DNA of 64,000 bases from Sebastes aleutianus (lineage: Eukaryota > Chordata > Actinopteri > Perciformes > Sebastidae). The DNA lies in the NCBI GenBank assembly GCA_916700875.1, contig CAKAKS010000060.1:3147334-3211333 (forward strand), in the 5' to 3' direction. The translations under genes and the position numbers were made by a program. Below are positions 53,301 through 59,300 of this stretch, one piece after another; positions within the stretch are counted from its first letter, which is position 1; each line of letters begins with the position of its first letter. Below the pieces are notes generated by a model, which saw only the letters and a program-made list of their open reading frames with translations, ran no database searches and had not been told where the DNA came from.

Positions 53301-56300
53301 TTTGCATATTGATGGTACAAAAGCTGATCTTTTTGAAATTATAATGTAAGTACAATGCATTGGAATATATATAAAGTTAATTTTGTGATTGATGCAAATA
53401 TTTGCTTGATTATTGTCCTGATTTTATCATTGATTATATAGCACACCTGGTGTTTTTTATTTATTTAATTGTTCTAATCTTCCTTATTTTCTACTTTTCA
53501 TTTCGGTCTTATTTCTAACAACTGTCTCAAATAACACATTTGTTTTATATATATTATAGGATATAGCATGAAATATTACACAACAAATGATTAAGACATT
53601 TTGGTAAACATGCTTATTCTTTTTTTTTTTTTGCTGGAGTGGGACGAGAAGATCGATAACCACTCTCGTGTCCCGTTAAGTACAGAAATGAAGGGAGAAA
53701 CCCGCTAGCCTGGCTCTCTCAAATGTTTAAAAATACACCCAGCACCTTAATAATTAAAGCTCCCATGAAATAGTATTATTGCTTTCTTAATATGATGTAC
53801 ACTCAGTTACCACTTTATTTGGTACACCTAGCAATGCAGTCTAATCCAACCTGCAATACCTCTTACCTTCTAGAAGGTTATAATATACATTTTTTGTTGA
53901 AACTGTTTTAGAGAGGTGTTGATTCCAAAATGATCCTACAGTTGAATTGAACACCTCTCTAAAACAGTTTTAACAAAAGCTGAACATTATAACCTTCATG
54001 AAGGTAGGATCAGGATGTATTGCAGGACATGAGAGTGACATCATACTTTTCATATAACTGAGCTAATAAGAGTATTTCACAAAATGAAAAACTATCTGAA
54101 TCAAACATAAGACACTTGAAACTAATGATGTCCTTGCAAATGTATTTCTATCTGCAATGAGGCGAGTGTATTTTGTTGATTTGTCTTTTATAATCTAGAC
54201 AAATGGGCTTCTTCAGCAGAGCAGTCAGGATGAGCTTCAGCTGACCTCTGAAACACCACAGGACTACCAGGAGGACAGCGAGGACAACAGCAAGAGAGCC
54301 TACAGGTTCACTTCTCAGTTATTTCTTTTGTGTGTGTGTGTGTGTGTGTCTCCATGACTGTATATGCCTGTGTGAGTGGCTTCAGAAAGTACTCCCACCT
54401 CTTCAGCTTTTAAATTTGTAAAAGCACCAGTAGTGGTAATTAGAGCTTCAAGTTCTTCTGGTTCTTTTATCCCACCTGTATTTCATAGTCCAGCATTTGG
54501 TTGGGTTATACAAGGACACTCAGTGACTTTACCATAACTGCTCCAGTTGTCTTGCCTGAGTGATTCGAGTTGTGTTGAAAAGTGGTGAATCTTCGCCAAT
54601 TTTGATGTTGTTCATTGTCCCCTCAAATCTCACCAATCCTGCCATAGCCACATTTCACATCAGCCATAGTATTAACCATGCCATGGAAAGTAGCTGGTTT
54701 TCACCAAAGCACTTGGCATTCAGACCAAAGAGTTAAAATGTGTCTCTTCAAACCAGAACATCTTTTCCAACATGCTCTCAGAGTGATTTGAGAGCAGTTT
54801 GGTAAAAACTCCAGGTAACGCAGGAGTGGCATTCATTCAACCATGTAGGCCTGATTGTACCGCAGCACTCTGGCCTGCAGCGATGGGTTTTCTGTCCGAT
54901 AAGTTGTCCCATCTCTGGACATGAACTGCTGCTAGCCTCCTCTTTGTCTTTTCTCTTGGTCACCTACTTGACCAAACAGTCCCGTTCCCCAGATGATTGA
55001 TATTTGCTGTTGGGCATATACTATCTCAAAGGGCTAGTGAGAGTTACGCTGTGATCATTGGTCAAGATGAATTGCGGCGTCATAAAAGGTCTAAACAGGA
55101 TCTAAAGACTTGGACAGGTGTGCACAAGAACTTTAGCTGATATTTCATATTCATTTCATATTGTTTTGATGATACCAGCTACTACCCTTAGAAACCCTGT
55201 TATCTGACCTGATGCACCACAGTATGGAGTTATTTTATTCCTGTCAGTTTGCTGGCTTTTAGTTTTCCCTCATTGCAGTGATTGCGTTGTATTTGTGAGC
55301 TCAGTAATATCGAAGCAAATCTTTCCCAGTGTTTAAAACAGATTAATGATAGGCACCATCATAAACACGGAGCCCGGGGAAATAAAAGCCATTATTAACA
55401 GCATTCACAATGACTGCCTTTAATAACTGTACCTGCCTTTTGTTATCAGCATCTTTCATTGCAAACTTTTCCCCAGATAAACTATAACAATAAACAATAT
55501 AATTTAGAGACATTCCCCAGAGATACATTCATGTTTGACCAGGTATCTGAGGCATCTCCTCAATATACTGTAATCACTGTTCCATCTACCAAAAACGTTT
55601 AAACAACTTTGTGAAAGGTAGAAACCGAGTCACACACATGTGTTTTTTTATGAATTTATTTTAATCCATCCAAGGGATTTGACTAGAATGAAATAAATAA
55701 CCTTAAGTCGTCTGCATCATCCGTAATTGGATATTTCTCTGCTAGTCAGGATTTACCCCTCTGACAAGAACTCAGGCGAGGAATAGCAAAAACTAATTTT
55801 GATCATTCACACACACTATGTTTTCTTCCCTGACACCAGCTTAATATTTATGCAGCTCTAGTGAAGGTGGATGGTAAACATATAGAGGTGGTTCTCACCC
55901 TGTAGAAACTTTTCAGTGAAAGTTCACAGGAAGACACACACAAGTTCAGAAAAGAGTGTACTTAAGCTAGATCTGCCCTTATGAGGAGAAACAAACAAGT
56001 CTGGTTTCATATTTGGTCATCAAGTGGAACGAGACAGTCCTGAATCAACATTTAAACCAAAGCTTCAGATAGAAAATAATGAAGTCAGTGTTTTACTTTT
56101 GGACTCAAATTATAAATATGTTTTTCCCCCATATTTTGTCTTTTTTTCTCAGTACAAAAGTTGCAGCCTCCCTCCCCAACTTCTTTTGACAATGACAAGG
56201 ATACAGCTCTAGGTTTATTTGAAATGTTTCAGAACATCACACAGCGTAATTATCAGCTGCCCATGCAGAAAACAAACAACAAACAGAACTCACCCGCCAG

Positions 56301-59300
56301 CTGCTTTGGGGACGGTGGACACTTGGCTGTCAGCAAAAGGCGGTGGTGTTTATGATGGGTGCTTTCTTGAGTTATTCCGTATTCTTCTGTTTCGTATTGA
56401 CAAAGAGGCAGACAGGTCATTTGTGTAGCTTGGATCAGATATGTTTGAAAAGACGTCTTTCCTCTTGTGAGCTGTTAGGTGCAGATACTGTATGTTTGAA
56501 AATTAAGCAGGAAACACATACTCTGACATTTAATAAACACACACATGTATGCATGCTGTTATTGTGTCCTCCATAGAAGAGTTGAAAACTGTTGAACAGA
56601 TAAAGAGCCAGAGATTTGACATTGAAAATATACTGAAAATAAGGTGGATAATGCCCCTCAATGTAAGGACAGCCTCTCTTTTTCTATTAAAAATGTCCAC
56701 CATCAGCCCAATGTGTTATGTGACTATACAGACTATCTAGATCTACCGAGTGGTACAGTAAATAACAGCAACAATTATGAGTCGTCTTTTTTTTTCCCTT
56801 TTCAGGTGTAATTGGTGTAACAAGGGCTTCAAAAAGTCAAGCCATCTGAAGCAGCACGTGCGCTCCCACACCGGAGAGAAACCATACAGATGTCATCTCT
56901 GTGGACGAGCCTTCGTATCAGCCGGAGTACTGAAGTCCCACCTCAACACGCATACAGGTGAGCTGGGAAAATTAAGAAAACTTAATTAGATTTTACAAAC
57001 CGAAAGACTCTAAAGGTCATGGACACTTTTAAATATATCATATTCATATATTCATATTGGTATTTAACTTGGAACACTTAAATTATTAAAATCCAAGTGG
57101 TAGACTGTGATTAAATATGTGAATCACCTTTTCTCCCAGAGCCTGGTCGTGCATTTTACTGACATCAAGATTAAAAATTAAGAAGTTATAAATTTTTCAC
57201 ACATTTTGTGCAATTCAAGATGTGTGAAAAATTGTAAAAAAAAAAAAAAAGGAAATACCCAAATTAAATTTTATGACCAAAATAAAGTTATGAAATGAAG
57301 GTTTTAAAAGTATCTAAATGTCTTAAAAACAGTTATTACAAATGTTAGTTTTGACGATTAAATGAGAACAGGATTAGAACAATATACAAAATGGAATTAA
57401 TGTAAGTACTTAAAAAAAACTAAAAGATAGAGACAATGTTTCATTGACATTAAAGTTCCTTTTTAGGGACTTTCAGCAAAGGACATACATGAATACATAC
57501 ATTAGTAGCGTGAGAAAAATTAAGGAAAGTTATCCAGTTTTTATAATTTGTGTTTTTAAGTTGTTCTTAAATTACATTTCTCTTGTAAAACCTCCTAAAA
57601 AAGTTTAAAATAGAACTTCCTGAATCCTTCCATGCCATGACACGACTCCATGTGAAACCCGGCCTCTCTCATCTCTCGTTGACAGGAGTGAAGCCCTTTA
57701 AGTGTAACGTTTGCGACGCCTCATTCACCACCAACGGCAGCCTGAACCGCCACATGATCATCCACATCAAGTCTTTCAAATGCTCCATGTGTGACGACAG
57801 CTTCAGGACCAGCCTGCTGTGTAAGAAGCATATGAAGAAGGAGCATGCTGTGGAGGATCAAAGTAAGGACGCTTAAACAACATTCGGACGTTTCATTGCG
57901 TGACATGTTTTTTTAGACGCAGGGTCATTCAAATTCCATTGCATCTCCATAGTCAGGAAGGCTGTTTGAAGACATAAACAAATTTTCGAGGGAGATGAGA
58001 CTGATTTAAAAAGGAGGAGAAAGGGGAAATGCTGCAGTCTATCAGCATGCAACAGATAAACTTTTGTCTTTGGATTAATGGACAGAAGGTTAGAAGCTGT
58101 TTCTACTCTACCGTTTAGAAAATCGGAGGTTTCAAGTAACGTGTGTGTGTGGAAACGATTTCCTGCTGTTGGGATAAGTGCATATTTTTACTCAAGAAGG
58201 AAATGTTTAATTTTAAACACATCTTCGCCTTAGTTTGAGAGTCTCCTAGCATGAAATGTAACCCAAAGACACATTGTGATAATAGGCCCCTATACTCACA
58301 GTTATAGGTCTGGATAGTCAAGACGTTGAGGAAGAGGAAGAAGACGACGACGAGGACGAGGACGGGGACCAAAAGTCAAAGAGGAGGGGTTTGGAAATCA
58401 TCACTTTCACTGAGGAGCAGACGGCAGAGCTGGCGAAGGATCCCGGTGAGGAGGCCTCTGTGTCGGAGCGGATCCTCGCCCAGTCGGCGGCTGAGAGGGA
58501 TCGAATCAGTGAGATCAAAGACAAGGCCGTGGAGCTGGAAACAGAACCCAAGTTTGCCAACTGCTGCAATTATTGCCCCAAGAGCTTCAAGAAGCCCAGC
58601 GACCTCGTCAGGTAAATATCACACCTGTTTTATAGTCCTTTAGGACAAACACGTCAGCTTGCCGTGGTCTTTATGACGCAAAGTTTGAATACAATGAATA
58701 CACTACATATGTTTTTTTAAAAGACATTGCTATACGATTGCTTAAAGGGAATTCTGGTATTATTCTCATAATTGTAGCTGTTCTGTATATGGTTCAGGAA
58801 ACTCTGGTAAACCAATACACATCAGGACGAGCAGTGTGACCTTCCTAAAGCTTTCCAAATATACCGACAGAAAGTAATCACAGAAAGAAGCCCCCAGTTT
58901 ATCTATTGCAGCTAACTGACAACCTTTTTCTCACCTGACACCACCACATAAACCACGGATATCAAAATAAAAAGACCATCTTTGGTGCAAAGTTACATTT
59001 GTGATTTAGGAGAAGAATTATTTTGAATAAATAAATAATTAATGTTATAAATATGTTTTAAACATCTCTCCAGAAGCTGTTATTGGACCGGTAAAGTTCC
59101 AAGTCAGATACACATCAGTGAGCCGCATTTATTATTTAAGTTTTATAAGTTAATAGTAAACACTGGCATGGCTGTATATTGTGCTGCCCGTTTCCATTAG
59201 TTCACTCATGCAAACAAACTTACGTTGGACTCGCTTGCTGTCTTTTTTTTCCACTTAAAAAATCACTGCTCTTTTCAAATGTGCCCGAATCGATCTGCTT

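Larger units (their letters stand above)
53128..54198 (+). other. znf236: znf236 intron 16
   Basis: 1,071 bp with a repeat fragment (about 53610-53770) and a palindromic repeat (53815-54035). Confidence 0.75.
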
